Of a DNA stretch of 64,000 nt, positions 41,488-50,841 are shown in pieces. Positions within the stretch are counted from its first letter, which is position 1; each line of letters begins with the position of its first letter. The notes below the pieces were generated by a model, which did no database searches, had not been told where the DNA came from, and saw only the letters and a program-made list of their open reading frames with translations. Source of the stretch: Litorivita sp040371945 (GTDB taxonomy: Bacteria; Pseudomonadota; Alphaproteobacteria; Rhodobacterales; Rhodobacteraceae); the NCBI RefSeq assembly GCF_040371945.1, contig NZ_BAABWS010000001.1, positions 310,001 through 374,000 on the forward strand. Direction: 5' to 3'. Both the position numbers and the translations under genes were made by a program.

Positions 41488-43311
41488 ATGGACCTGCGCA
41501 ATATTGCCATTATCGCCCACGTTGACCACGGCAAAACCACGCTCGTGGACGAACTGTTGAAACAATCCGGTGTTTACCGCGAGAACCAAGCCACGACCGA
41601 ACGGGCGATGGACAGCAATGATCTCGAGCGCGAGCGCGGGATCACCATTCTGGCCAAGGCGACATCGGTCGAATGGGGCGGCCACCGCATCAACATCGTC
41701 GACACCCCTGGCCACGCCGATTTCGGCGGCGAGGTGGAGCGGATTTTGTCGATGGTGGACGGTGTTGTCCTCTTGGTCGATGCCGCCGAAGGTCCGATGC
41801 CGCAAACCAAATTCGTGACCTCCAAAGCGCTTGCACTGGGTCTGCGCCCGATTGTCGTGCTCAACAAGGTCGACAAGCCCGACGCCGAACCCGACCGCGC
41901 GCTCGACGAATGCTTTGATCTCTTTGCCTCGCTGGGGGCCAATGACGAACAGCTGGATTTCCCCCATATGTATGCCTCGGGCCGCAATGGTTGGGCCGAT
42001 ATGGAGCTGGACGGGCCGCGCAAGGATCTGACCGCGCTGTTCGACATGATCCTCAAACATGTGCCCGCGCCCGCCCAATTGGCGCGCCGCGAAGAACCCT
42101 TTACCATGCTGGCCACGACGCTTGGCGCGGACCCGTTTATCGGCCGCCTGCTCACCGGCCGTGTCGAAAGCGGCACGCTCAAAGCGGGCGACAGCCTCAA
42201 AGCTGTCAGCCGCGATGGCACGTTGATCGAAAACTTCCGCGCGACGAAAATCCTCGCCTTCCGCGGCCTGTCGCAGCAACCGATCGATGTGGCCGAAGCG
42301 GGCGATATCGTCTCGATCGCGGGCATGACCAAAGCCACCGTCGCCGACAGCCTGCTCGACCCGTCGGTGAACACGCCCCTGCCCGCGCAACCGATTGATC
42401 CGCCCACCATCACCGTGACCTTTGGCATCAACGACAGCCCCTTGGCGGGCCGCGATGGCAAAAAGGTGCAATCGCGCGTCATCCGTGACCGTTTGATGAA
42501 AGAAGCCGAATCCAACGTCGCGATCAAAATCTCCGACACCCCCGGCGGTGAGGCCTTCGAAGTCGCCGGCCGCGGCGAGCTTCAGATGGGCGTCTTGATC
42601 GAAAACATGCGCCGCGAAGGCTTTGAACTGTCGATCTCGCGCCCGCAGGTTCTCTTCCAAGAGGGCGAGAATGGCGAGCGTCTGGAGCCGATCGAAGAAG
42701 TCACCGTCGATGTGGATGACGAATATTCCGGCGCCGTGATCGAAAAACTCACCGGTCCGCGCAAAGGCGATCTGGTTGAAATGAAGCAAAACGCCGGTAA
42801 AACCCGCATCGTGGCCCATGTGCCCTCGCGCGGTTTGATCGGCTATCACGGCGAATTCCTGACCGACACGCGCGGCACCGGCGTTCTCAACCGCGTGTTC
42901 CATTCGTGGGCGCCGCACAAAGGCCCGATCCCGGGTCGCCGTGCGGGTGTTCTGATCTCGATGGAAAACGGCCAATCGGTCGCCTATGCGCTTTGGAACC
43001 TCGAAGAGCGCGGCAAGATGTTTATCGGCGCGCAGGCCGACGTCTATACCGGTATGATCATTGGCGAGCACAGCCGCGAGAACGATCTCGAAGTGAACCC
43101 CTTGAAGGGCAAAAAACTGACCAACGTGCGGGCCTCGGGCACCGACGAAGCGGTTCGTTTGACCACACCGGTCACCTTGTCCCTCGAAGAGGCGATTGCC
43201 TATATCGACAATGACGAATTGGTCGAAGTGACGCCCAATTCGATCCGGATGCGCAAACGCTACCTTGACCCGCACGAGCGCAAGCGCCACGCGAAATCTT
43301 CGGGCCAATAA
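41488..43311 (+). CDS. typA: Translational GTPase TypA/BipA
   Basis: Ribosome-associated GTPase of the EF-G family that helps 50S assembly and stress or cold adaptation. The 607-residue protein has G1 AHVDHGKTT, switch region ERERGITI, G3 DTPGHADFGGE and G4 NKVDKP. The TypA-specific C-terminal domain includes RGLIGYHGEFLTDTRGTG, SRENDLEVNPLKGKKLTNVRASG and a final ELVEVTPNSIRMRKRYLD. A bidirectional terminator follows. Confidence 0.98.
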   Translation: MDLRNIAIIAHVDHGKTTLVDELLKQSGVYRENQATTERAMDSNDLERERGITILAKATSVEWGGHRINIVDTPGHADFGGEVERILSMVDGVVLLVDAAEGPMPQTKFVTSKALALGLRPIVVLNKVDKPDAEPDRALDECFDLFASLGANDEQLDFPHMYASGRNGWADMELDGPRKDLTALFDMILKHVPAPAQLARREEPFTMLATTLGADPFIGRLLTGRVESGTLKAGDSLKAVSRDGTLIENFRATKILAFRGLSQQPIDVAEAGDIVSIAGMTKATVADSLLDPSVNTPLPAQPIDPPTITVTFGINDSPLAGRDGKKVQSRVIRDRLMKEAESNVAIKISDTPGGEAFEVAGRGELQMGVLIENMRREGFELSISRPQVLFQEGENGERLEPIEEVTVDVDDEYSGAVIEKLTGPRKGDLVEMKQNAGKTRIVAHVPSRGLIGYHGEFLTDTRGTGVLNRVFHSWAPHKGPIPGRRAGVLISMENGQSVAYALWNLEERGKMFIGAQADVYTGMIIGEHSRENDLEVNPLKGKKLTNVRASGTDEAVRLTTPVTLSLEEAIAYIDNDELVEVTPNSIRMRKRYLDPHERKRHAKSSGQ

Positions 43312-43329
43312 GGCCGGATTGCACAACAA

Positions 43330-43357
43330 AAAACGGGGGCCAATCGGCCCCCGTTTT
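43330..43357. terminator. Bidirectional terminator between typA and the DUF1330 gene
   Basis: A perfect 12-bp stem AAAACGGGGGCC/GGCCCCCGTTTT with an AATC loop, flanked by A-run and T-run, ends typA (+) and can end the convergent minus-strand gene. Confidence 0.9.
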
Positions 43358-43395
43358 GCATGACGGGTCTTGCGGTGCTGCGGGTCTTGGCGCGG

Positions 43396-43683
43396 TTATT
43401 CGCTGACCTCGACGATCATCAATTCACGCTCGGACGCGCCGCGTGCATGGTTTAATGCCGCCTGATAAGCATCGGAATGATAACACTTTTCCGCATCCTC
43501 AAGCGAGGGGAAGCGCGCCACGACATTGCGCGGACGCTCCTTGCCTTCGAGCTGCACAAACCTTGCGCCGCGCGCGATGAAGGCGCCGCCATGGGCGGCA
43601 ATCGCGGGGCCGGCCAATTCGGCGTATTTGGCATAGGCGTCGGGGTCTGTCACCGTGACATGGGCAATCCAAAGAGCGGTCAT
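43396..43683 (-). CDS. DUF1330 ferredoxin-like-fold protein
   Basis: A 95-residue single-domain protein of the DUF1330 (PF07045) family, a small dimeric alpha-beta barrel. Family blocks are WIAHVTVTDPDAYAKYAELA, GGAFIARGA, ERPRNVVARFPSLEDAEKCYHSDAYQAA and the closing ELMIVE. Biochemical role is unknown for most members. It starts 3 bp after alaS on the same strand and is probably co-transcribed with it. Confidence 0.9.
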   Translation of the reverse strand: MTALWIAHVTVTDPDAYAKYAELAGPAIAAHGGAFIARGARFVQLEGKERPRNVVARFPSLEDAEKCYHSDAYQAALNHARGASERELMIVEVSE

Positions 43684-43686
43684 AGT

Positions 43687-46329
43687 CTATCCTTTGATCA
43701 GGGCTTCGACCGCCGCGATGGCGGCCTCGGCGTTGCTGGCGTCTTTCGCGCCGCCTTGGGCCATATCGGGGCGGCCACCGCCGCCCTTCCCGCCCAATTC
43801 CGGCACAGCGGCCTGCACCATGGCCACCGCCGAAAGCCGGTCGGTCAAATCATCGGTGACGCCCGCAGCCACGGCCACCTTGTCGCCATCCGCGATGAGC
43901 AATACCGCGCCCGATCCGAGCTTGGCCTTATGCTCCGCGATCAGCGCCGGAAGGTCCTTGCCGGTCACGCCTTGCAGCACCTGCGCCACCAGTTTCACGC
44001 CGCCGATCTCCTTGACCTCGACATCCGCGCCGCCCGCCATCGCCAACTCGCGGCGCAATTGCGCCACTTCATTGCTCAGCGCCTTGCGCTCGTCGAGCAA
44101 ACCCTGCACGCGCTCGACAATCATCGCCGGCTGGGTTTTGAGCATGCCTGACAGCGCCGCAATGCGGCCTGCCTCGTCTTGCAAATAGGCAAAAGCCGCC
44201 TGTCCGGTCAGCGCTTCGATCCGGCGCACGCCTGCGCTGGACGCCCCTTCGGCGATGATCACGCATAGGCCTATATCGCCGGTCTGTTTGACATGGGTGC
44301 CGCCGCAAAGCTCCAAAGAATAAGTGTTTCCGTCCAACCCCTTACCGGTATTGGCGTGGCCCATGGATACGACCCGAACCTCATCGCCGTATTTCTCGCC
44401 GAACAGCGCCTGCGCGCCCAATTCGCGCGCGTCATCAGGCGTCATGATACGGGTTTCGACCGCCGTATTCTGACGGATATATGCGTTCACATCGGCGCCG
44501 ATCTTGGCCAATTCCGCCTCGGAGACCGGTGCATTATGGGAAAAATCAAACCGCAAACGATCCTCGGCATTGAGCGAGCCGCGCTGCGCCACATGGGTGC
44601 CAAGGGTTTCGCGCAGCGCCTCGTGGAGCAAATGCGTGGCCGAATGGTTGGCGCGAATGGCACTGCGCCGCGCGTGATCGACCAACAGCCGCGCGCCCGC
44701 GCCGGTCGTGATCTCGCCCTCGACAACTTCGGCAAAGTGGATAAACACATCCGCCGATTTGCGCGTGTCGGTGATCTTGGCCGTGCCTTTGTCGGTGCGA
44801 AGCACACCTGTATCGCCGACCTGCCCGCCGCTTTCGGCGTAAAACGGCGTCTGGTTCACGGCGATTTGCACGCTCTCGCCCGCCTTGGCCGACGCGGCCG
44901 CCGCGCCGTCCTTGACCAAAGCCACGATCTGTCCCTCGGCGCTTTCGGTGTCATAGCCAAGGAATTCGGTGGTGCCGCTTTCGCGCGCGATGTCGAACCA
45001 GATCTCTGCATCCGCCGCCTCGCCAGAGCCGGACCACGCCGCACGCGCCTTGGCACGTTGCTCCTCCATCGAGGCGTCAAATCCGTCTGTATCGACCTCG
45101 CGGCCCTTCTCACGCAGCGCATCTTGGGTCAGGTCGAGCGGGAAACCATAGGTGTCATAAAGCTTAAAGGCCGCTTCACCTGGCAAAGGTGCACCTTCGG
45201 GCAGGCCCGCCAATTCATCATCCAAAAGCCGCAAGCCGCGATCAAGTGTTTGTTTGAAACGGGTTTCTTCGAGCTTGAGCGTCTCTTCGATCAAGCTTTG
45301 CGCTTGGCGCAACTCGGCGTAATGCCCGCCCATTTGGTTGACCAGCGCAGGCACCAAACGGTGCATGACTGGATCTTTGGCGCCCAGCAAATGCGCGTGG
45401 CGCATCGCGCGGCGCATGATCCGGCGCAGAACATAGCCGCGCCCCTCGTTGGACGGCATCACCCCGTCGGCGATGAGGAAAGAGGTCGAGCGCAGGTGAT
45501 CGGCGATCACGCGGTGATGCACATTTCCTGGTCCATCGGGGTCTTGGCTGGTGGCATGGGCCGAGGCCTCGATGAGCGCGCGCATCAGATCCGTATCATA
45601 ATTGTCATGTTTGCCTTGCAATAGCGCGCCGATCCGCTCCAGTCCCATGCCGGTGTCGATCGATTGCATATCGAGCGCGCGCATCGAGCCGTTCTCGAAT
45701 TGCTCGTTCTGCATGAAAACCACGTTCCAAATTTCGATGAAACGGTCGCCATCCTCATCGGCCGAGCCCGGAGGGCCGCCCCAGATGTGATCGCCGTGGT
45801 CATAGAAAATCTCCGAGCACGGCCCGCACGGTCCGGTCGGCCCCATCTGCCAAAAATTGTCATTGGTGGCGATGCGGATGATCCGGTTTTCGGGGACGCC
45901 GAGTTTCTTCCAGATATCAAAGGCTTCGTCATCTGTGTGGTAGACCGTCGTCAAAAGCCGGTTCTTGTCGATGCCGAAATCCTTGGTCAGCAATTCCCAA
46001 GCGAAAGGGATCGCCTCGGTCTTGAAATAGTCGCCAAAGCTGAAGTTGCCGAGCATTTCGAAAAACGTGTGGTGACGCGCGGTATAGCCGACATTGTCGA
46101 GATCATTGTGTTTGCCGCCCGCGCGCACGCATTTTTGCGAGGATGTCGCGCGGTCGTAGTCGCGTTTTTCCACGCCGGTAAAACAGTTTTTGAACTGCAC
46201 CATGCCCGAATTGGTAAACATCAGCGTCGGGTCGTTGCGCGGCACCAAAGGCGAGCTGTCCACAACCTGATGGCCTTGGCGGGCGAAATAATCGAGAAAG
46301 GTCGAACGAATATCGTTGAGCGAGGCCAT
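43687..46329 (-). CDS. alaS: Alanyl-tRNA synthetase
   Basis: Charges tRNA-Ala and edits mischarged Ser/Gly. From ATG 46329 the protein has 880 residues, the normal length. It starts MASLNDIRSTFLDYFARQGH (class II aminoacylation core), with TGVEKRDYDRATSSQKCVRAGGKH split by domain borders. The editing domain has the zinc motif NHSATHLLHEAL and CGGTHV. The C-terminal coiled coil and Gly-rich C-Ala domain (GGKGGGRPDMAQGG) complete it. Upstream in-frame residues to 46398 are not family-like. Confidence 0.98.
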   Translation of the reverse strand: MASLNDIRSTFLDYFARQGHQVVDSSPLVPRNDPTLMFTNSGMVQFKNCFTGVEKRDYDRATSSQKCVRAGGKHNDLDNVGYTARHHTFFEMLGNFSFGDYFKTEAIPFAWELLTKDFGIDKNRLLTTVYHTDDEAFDIWKKLGVPENRIIRIATNDNFWQMGPTGPCGPCSEIFYDHGDHIWGGPPGSADEDGDRFIEIWNVVFMQNEQFENGSMRALDMQSIDTGMGLERIGALLQGKHDNYDTDLMRALIEASAHATSQDPDGPGNVHHRVIADHLRSTSFLIADGVMPSNEGRGYVLRRIMRRAMRHAHLLGAKDPVMHRLVPALVNQMGGHYAELRQAQSLIEETLKLEETRFKQTLDRGLRLLDDELAGLPEGAPLPGEAAFKLYDTYGFPLDLTQDALREKGREVDTDGFDASMEEQRAKARAAWSGSGEAADAEIWFDIARESGTTEFLGYDTESAEGQIVALVKDGAAAASAKAGESVQIAVNQTPFYAESGGQVGDTGVLRTDKGTAKITDTRKSADVFIHFAEVVEGEITTGAGARLLVDHARRSAIRANHSATHLLHEALRETLGTHVAQRGSLNAEDRLRFDFSHNAPVSEAELAKIGADVNAYIRQNTAVETRIMTPDDARELGAQALFGEKYGDEVRVVSMGHANTGKGLDGNTYSLELCGGTHVKQTGDIGLCVIIAEGASSAGVRRIEALTGQAAFAYLQDEAGRIAALSGMLKTQPAMIVERVQGLLDERKALSNEVAQLRRELAMAGGADVEVKEIGGVKLVAQVLQGVTGKDLPALIAEHKAKLGSGAVLLIADGDKVAVAAGVTDDLTDRLSAVAMVQAAVPELGGKGGGGRPDMAQGGAKDASNAEAAIAAVEALIKG

Positions 46330-46426
46330 GTGGTTCTTTCCGGCAAATTCTTGGGTCTGGCATGATTTATCTGCCCCTGCCCGCCGTGTCCACCGCAACA
46401 GTGCGCCGTATATAGGCGCTCAACGA

Positions 46427-46452
46427 AAAGGCCGCCTCGAAAGGCGGCCTTT
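46427..46452 (-). terminator. Terminator of recA
   Basis: AAAGGCCGCCT/AGGCGGCCTTT form a perfect 11-bp stem with a 4-nt loop, and TTTTCG follows on the minus strand, 24 bp after the recA stop. Confidence 0.8.
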
Positions 46453-46476
46453 GGTCTTCATACCATCAATCGGCAA

Positions 46477-47574
46477 TCACGCCTCGAAGATATCATCCGC
46501 GCCATCACCATCATCGCTCGCCTCGGCGCCATCAGACGTCATATCGAAATCAAGCCCATGCGCCGCACGGATCTTGTCTTCAATCTCCATCGCCATGGGG
46601 CCATTTTCCTTGAGGAAGGTTTTGGCATTCTCGCGGCCCTGACCGATCCGCTCGTCGCCATAGGAATACCAGCTTCCCGATTTATCCACGACGCCCGCCT
46701 TGACCCCGAGGTCCAAAAGCTCGCCGGTTTTCGAGATGCCTTCGCCATACATGATGTCAAATTCCACCTGCTTAAAGGGTGGCGCCACCTTGTTCTTCAC
46801 GACTTTCACACGCGTCGCATTGCCGACCACCTCATCGCGGTCCTTGAGCGAGCCGATCCGGCGAATATCGAGGCGCACAGAGGAATAGAATTTGAGCGCA
46901 TTGCCGCCGGTGGTGGTTTCGGGGCTGCCGAACATCACGCCGATTTTCATCCGGATCTGGTTGATAAAGACCACCATGCAATTGGAACGGCTGATCGATC
47001 CGGTCAGTTTGCGCATCGCTTGGCTCATCAAGCGGGCATGCACGCCGACCGAACTATCGCCCATCTCGCCTTCCAGCTCGCTTTTCGGGGTCAAGGCCGC
47101 GACCGAGTCGACAACGACCATGCTCACCGCGCCCGAACGCACCAGCGTATCAACGATCTCCAGCGCCTGCTCGCCCGTGTCTGGCTGCGAAATCAAAAGC
47201 TCGTCAATATTGACGCCGACGCGTTTGGCATATTGCGGATCAAGCGCGTGTTCGGCATCGACAAAGGCGCAAACGCCGCCCTTCTTTTGCTCTTCGGCCA
47301 CACAATGCAGCGTCAGCGTGGTTTTGCCCGAGCTTTCCGGCCCGTAGATTTCCACGATCCGCCCTTTGGGCAAACCGCCGATCCCGAGCGCGATATCAAG
47401 ACCCAGCGAACCGGTCGAGGTCGCCTCGATCTCTTGCACCGCATTTTCGGCCCCGAGCTTCATGATCGAGCCCTTGCCAAACTGGCGCTCGATTTGCGCC
47501 AGCGCGCTGTCGAGCGCCTTTTGCTTGTCCGCTTGCTTTTTGTTGTCCATTTTCGAAAGATCTGCCGTTGCCAT
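46477..47574 (-). CDS. recA: Recombinase A
   Basis: Forms filaments on single-stranded DNA, drives homologous recombination and triggers LexA self-cleavage. The 365-residue protein has Walker A GPESSGKTT (78-86), VVDSVAALTPKSE, SQAMRKLTGSISRSNC and the C-terminal acidic tail (ASDDGDGADDIFEA). A perfect GTTC-N7-GTTC SOS box lies 52 bp upstream. A terminator follows. It lies between alaS and a divergent sulfotransferase gene. Confidence 0.99.
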   Translation of the reverse strand: MATADLSKMDNKKQADKQKALDSALAQIERQFGKGSIMKLGAENAVQEIEATSTGSLGLDIALGIGGLPKGRIVEIYGPESSGKTTLTLHCVAEEQKKGGVCAFVDAEHALDPQYAKRVGVNIDELLISQPDTGEQALEIVDTLVRSGAVSMVVVDSVAALTPKSELEGEMGDSSVGVHARLMSQAMRKLTGSISRSNCMVVFINQIRMKIGVMFGSPETTTGGNALKFYSSVRLDIRRIGSLKDRDEVVGNATRVKVVKNKVAPPFKQVEFDIMYGEGISKTGELLDLGVKAGVVDKSGSWYSYGDERIGQGRENAKTFLKENGPMAMEIEDKIRAAHGLDFDMTSDGAEASDDGDGADDIFEA

Positions 47575-47626
47575 GTCAGTTTATTCCTTATCCCATAACC
47601 TGCCGCGCGCGGCAATGTCACATTAT

Positions 47627-47641
47627 GTTCTGATCTTGTTC
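47627..47641 (-). promoter_or_regulatory. SOS box of recA
   Basis: GTTCTGATCTTGTTC is an exact GTTC-N7-GTTC LexA site of the Rhodobacter type, 52 bp before the recA start. It validates the same motif found at 17213. Confidence 0.85.
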
Positions 47642-47723
47642 TTCGCCACCATGGGACCAAAATGAGAACATTTCAACATAAATTTTTCGATCCACTCTGT
47701 TTTTCACTTTGCCAAAGCGATAG

Positions 47724-47738
47724 TTTACAAGTGATTAA
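47724..47738 (+). promoter_or_regulatory. Near-consensus CtrA box upstream of the sulfotransferase gene
   Basis: TTTACAAGTGATTAA differs from TTAA-N7-TTAA by one base and ends 31 bp before the ATG at 47770. AT-rich sequence raises the chance of coincidence. Confidence 0.3.
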
Positions 47739-47769
47739 TCCGCCGCACGCAGGGAGCCAGGACCGGTAA

Positions 47770-48363
47770 ATGTTGATTTTTTCCAAAGCAAAGCTGGTAT
47801 TTCTATCCATGCCCAAAACCGGCACCACGGCCTTTGAAACCGCGCTCGCGCCCTATGCGTCGCAGATCGTCAGCGACCCGCCCGAGCTCAAACATGCGCC
47901 GCTTTACCGCTACAACCGGTTTTTCAGGCCGATGCTGGAGAAATTCGTCTCGCCCGATATCGAAACATTGGCGGTGGTGCGCGAACCGATTGACTGGCTT
48001 GGCAGCTGGTATCGTTATCGCCGCCGCCCGTTCTTGGCCGGCAAACCGACCTCGACGGCCGAGATCAGCTTTGAGGAGTTTGTGCAGGCCTATTGCAAGG
48101 GCAACCGCCCCGAATTTGCAAATATCGGATCGCAGGTCAATTTCATCAAGCCGCAGCCCAATGGCACCAAGGTGGACCATCTGTTCCGCTACGAGAATCA
48201 GGCGGCTTTGCTGGCCTTTCTGGAAGAACGTCTGGAGATGAAGATCGAATTGGGCCGCGAGAACGTCTCGCCGGCGATGCCGCTCGCGCTGTCCGCGGGC
48301 ACCGAGGAAAAGCTGCGCCGCAAATGCGCCGATGAATTCACCCTTTGGCAGAGCATCGCATAG
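47770..48363 (+). CDS. PAPS-dependent sulfotransferase-family protein
   Basis: A 197-residue cytoplasmic protein of the sulfotransferase P-loop family. The 5'-phosphosulfate loop reads SMPKTGTTAFETAL (13-26), and the 3'-phosphate loop VVREPIDWLGSWYRYRRR. Such enzymes move sulfate from PAPS to a glycan, lipid or small molecule. The protein is short for the family, but start and stop are well bounded. No sulfation or glycan cluster is nearby, so the acceptor is unknown. A weak CtrA-like box precedes it. Confidence 0.82.
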   Translation: MLIFSKAKLVFLSMPKTGTTAFETALAPYASQIVSDPPELKHAPLYRYNRFFRPMLEKFVSPDIETLAVVREPIDWLGSWYRYRRRPFLAGKPTSTAEISFEEFVQAYCKGNRPEFANIGSQVNFIKPQPNGTKVDHLFRYENQAALLAFLEERLEMKIELGRENVSPAMPLALSAGTEEKLRRKCADEFTLWQSIA

Positions 48364-48378
48364 CGCCCCTACCGAACC

Positions 48379-50712
48379 CTAGGCCGCGCGCGGGTCGATC
48401 ATCATTTGGCGTTGGACCGTTTCGGTCAATTCGGTGAGCGAGAAGGGTTTGGGCAAGAACACCGAATTCGTGATCCGCTTTTGGTGGTCGCCAAAGCTTT
48501 CCTCGGCATAGCCGGATACAAACACCACCCGCACGTCAGGGCGCTCTTTGAGAGCTTCGCGCACCCATGTCGGCCCGTCCATTCCGGGCATCACCACATC
48601 GGTTACGAAGACATCGACCCGCAACTCCGCCTCTTCGAGCACCTTGAGCGCCTCCTCGGCCGAGTCGGCCTCCAGCACGGTAAAGCCGCGCATTTTGAGC
48701 GCGCGCGAGGCAAAGGCGCGCACCGGCGCCTCGTCCTCGACCAACAGCACCACCCCATCGGCGGCTTCGGTCTCTTCGGCGCGCGCGGCTTCGGCCTTTG
48801 GCACGGCCTGCGGCATCGGCGCTTCGTCGTTCACCGGCAAAAGCAGGGTAAAGGTCGTGCCCTCGCCCGGAGTACTGTCGGCAAAGATAAATCCGCCGGT
48901 TTGCTTGATAATGCCGTAAGCGGTGGACAGGCCCAGACCGGTGCCCTCACCGGTGCGTTTGGTGGTGTAGAAAGGCTCGAACACTTTTTGCAGCTTGTCG
49001 GCCGGAATCCCGATGCCTTGGTCCACGACAGTCACCGAGACATAGTCCCCAGGCGGCACAACGGCGCGGTCGCGGTCCATCGGCGTGTCGAAGGTTTTCG
49101 AAGAGGTCTCGATGCGGATCTCGCCGCCATCGGGCATGGCATCGCGGGCGTTCACCACGAGGTTCATCAAGACCTGTTCCAACTGCCGTTTGTCGGCGCG
49201 GATCGAGCGCAGCACCGGATCATGGATCAAAGTGAGCGTCACCCGCTCGCCCACCAACCGGTTCAAAAGATGGGTCAAATCCGACAATGTATCGCGCAGA
49301 TCAAGCGTCTCGGGGCGCAGGGTCTGTTTGCGCGAGAAGGCCAGAAGCTGCCCGACCAACGCCGCGGCGCGGTTGGCGTTCTGGTTGATCTGGACCAGAT
49401 CGGCGTAATCCGTATCGCCTTGATCATGACGCAGCAGCAACAGGTCACAATGGCCGGAAATCGCGGTCAGGAGGTTGTTGAAATCATGCGCCACGCCGCC
49501 CGCCAATTGCCCGATCGCCTGCATCTTCTGACTTTGCACAAATTGCGCTTCGAGGGTTTTCAATTCGGTCGCATCGTTGAGCACCGCGATCAGGGCGGGT
49601 TCTCCGCCGTCGGTGATGCGCTTGAGCGTGACCTGCACAAAGACCTCTTTGTCCTCGCGGATCACCCGCAAAAATTCACTATGCTGCAATCCGCGCCCTG
49701 CGGCGGCCTCGCGCAGCCATTCGGAAATCGACCGGCCCAGCCCCTCCATGAGGTTGGACATCAACAACCCGTTGCTGCTTTGAATCCCCAAAAGCTGGCG
49801 CGCCTGACGGTTTGACAATTGCACCTCGCCGGAATGGGCGATTTTGAGCAAGGGCACGGGCAATTCCTCGATAAAGCTCCATCCGGTGCCATGGGTGTCT
49901 TGTTCGATCTCGGCGCCCGGAAGCAAGATCAACTCGCGCCGCCCCGCGCTGGCCTCGACCTCGGTCACAAGGCAGGGCACAACCCCGTCCGCCGTGGCCA
50001 CATCATTGATCCGCCCGCGCCGCACCGGAAGCTCGCAAAACACGCGGTCGAGCGATTTGGAACGCTCGCCAACCAGCCGCCGCGCGGCGTCATTCATGAA
50101 CAAGATCGCGTCGTTGCGCCCCACGGTCAGCATTGGCAGGCTAAAGCTTTCGGCGGGGCGGGCAGCGGGCGCGCGTTCGCCCATTTCCTCAAGCCGCCAC
50201 AAAAAGCTGTTGTCGCCCACCACATGCACGCCAAGACGCACATGCCCCTTGCGCGTGACCACATCCTCGCGCGCGGCGCCGCCCGCCTGCGCGCGGGTTT
50301 GCAACCGGAAAAGCACCGCCCCCGGATTGCCGAAAATATCCGAGAGCACACCGGCCAACGTGGGCGCGTCATGGGCGTCAAACCGCGCCTGCGCCGCCGC
50401 ATTGCGATGCATGATCGCGCCGTCTTTGTCGGTGACAAAGCTGGCCGCGGCATCATGTTCGACAAATCCGGCGATGGTGTCATAGGCGCCTCTGCGCCCG
50501 CGTGCATTCCACGCCGAGATCACCGCAATCACCACACAGAGCGAAAACAGGCTCACCGCGATCAGCGCAAATCCCTTTTGCATCATCGGGTTAGAGAGCA
50601 AAAACGACGCCCCTGCAAAGAACAGCGCCATGAACAACAAAACCGCGATACGCGGCTTAATCCGTGCGGAGGCCCGTGTCATCGGACCGGGGGTAAGTGC
50701 GGTAAAGGCCAA
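48379..50712 (-). CDS. cckA: Cell-cycle hybrid histidine kinase CckA
   Basis: Bifunctional kinase/phosphatase that feeds phosphate through ChpT to CtrA and CpdR. The 777-residue protein has two membrane helices (~22-40, 47-67), PAS domains (~80-380), then a DHp domain with phospho-acceptor H409 in LAGGVAHDFNNLL. The ATP-binding boxes are NLVVNARDAMP, DQGIGIP and GTGLGLSTAYG, and a C-terminal receiver has D705 in VFVTDVVMPGMDGP. The start could be Met11 (50682). A perfect CtrA box lies 54 bp upstream of 50712. Confidence 0.96.
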   Translation of the reverse strand: MAFTALTPGPMTRASARIKPRIAVLLFMALFFAGASFLLSNPMMQKGFALIAVSLFSLCVVIAVISAWNARGRRGAYDTIAGFVEHDAAASFVTDKDGAIMHRNAAAQARFDAHDAPTLAGVLSDIFGNPGAVLFRLQTRAQAGGAAREDVVTRKGHVRLGVHVVGDNSFLWRLEEMGERAPAARPAESFSLPMLTVGRNDAILFMNDAARRLVGERSKSLDRVFCELPVRRGRINDVATADGVVPCLVTEVEASAGRRELILLPGAEIEQDTHGTGWSFIEELPVPLLKIAHSGEVQLSNRQARQLLGIQSSNGLLMSNLMEGLGRSISEWLREAAAGRGLQHSEFLRVIREDKEVFVQVTLKRITDGGEPALIAVLNDATELKTLEAQFVQSQKMQAIGQLAGGVAHDFNNLLTAISGHCDLLLLRHDQGDTDYADLVQINQNANRAAALVGQLLAFSRKQTLRPETLDLRDTLSDLTHLLNRLVGERVTLTLIHDPVLRSIRADKRQLEQVLMNLVVNARDAMPDGGEIRIETSSKTFDTPMDRDRAVVPPGDYVSVTVVDQGIGIPADKLQKVFEPFYTTKRTGEGTGLGLSTAYGIIKQTGGFIFADSTPGEGTTFTLLLPVNDEAPMPQAVPKAEAARAEETEAADGVVLLVEDEAPVRAFASRALKMRGFTVLEADSAEEALKVLEEAELRVDVFVTDVVMPGMDGPTWVREALKERPDVRVVFVSGYAEESFGDHQKRITNSVFLPKPFSLTELTETVQRQMMIDPRAA

Positions 50713-50765
50713 GTTTGCTGTCCCATCGTGCGATTCTGCTCCGATGCATTAGGAGCCAAAAAACC

Positions 50766-50780
50766 TTAACGAGACCTTAA
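50766..50780. promoter_or_regulatory. CtrA-binding box upstream of cckA
   Basis: TTAACGAGACCTTAA is an exact TTAA-N7-TTAA site, 54 bp before the cckA start. It implies that phosphorylated CtrA acts back on its own kinase gene. Binding is inferred from the motif only. Confidence 0.6.
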
Positions 50781-50841
50781 ATACAGGGAAACCCCTCGCC
50801 GCAAAACACCTATAGATTGTGCGGCGCCCCCTGCGGGCGGG

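Noticed and set aside
41344..43329. A 661-codon minus-strand frame opposite typA
   Set aside because: Antisense to a certain gene, unusual composition, no recognisable motif.
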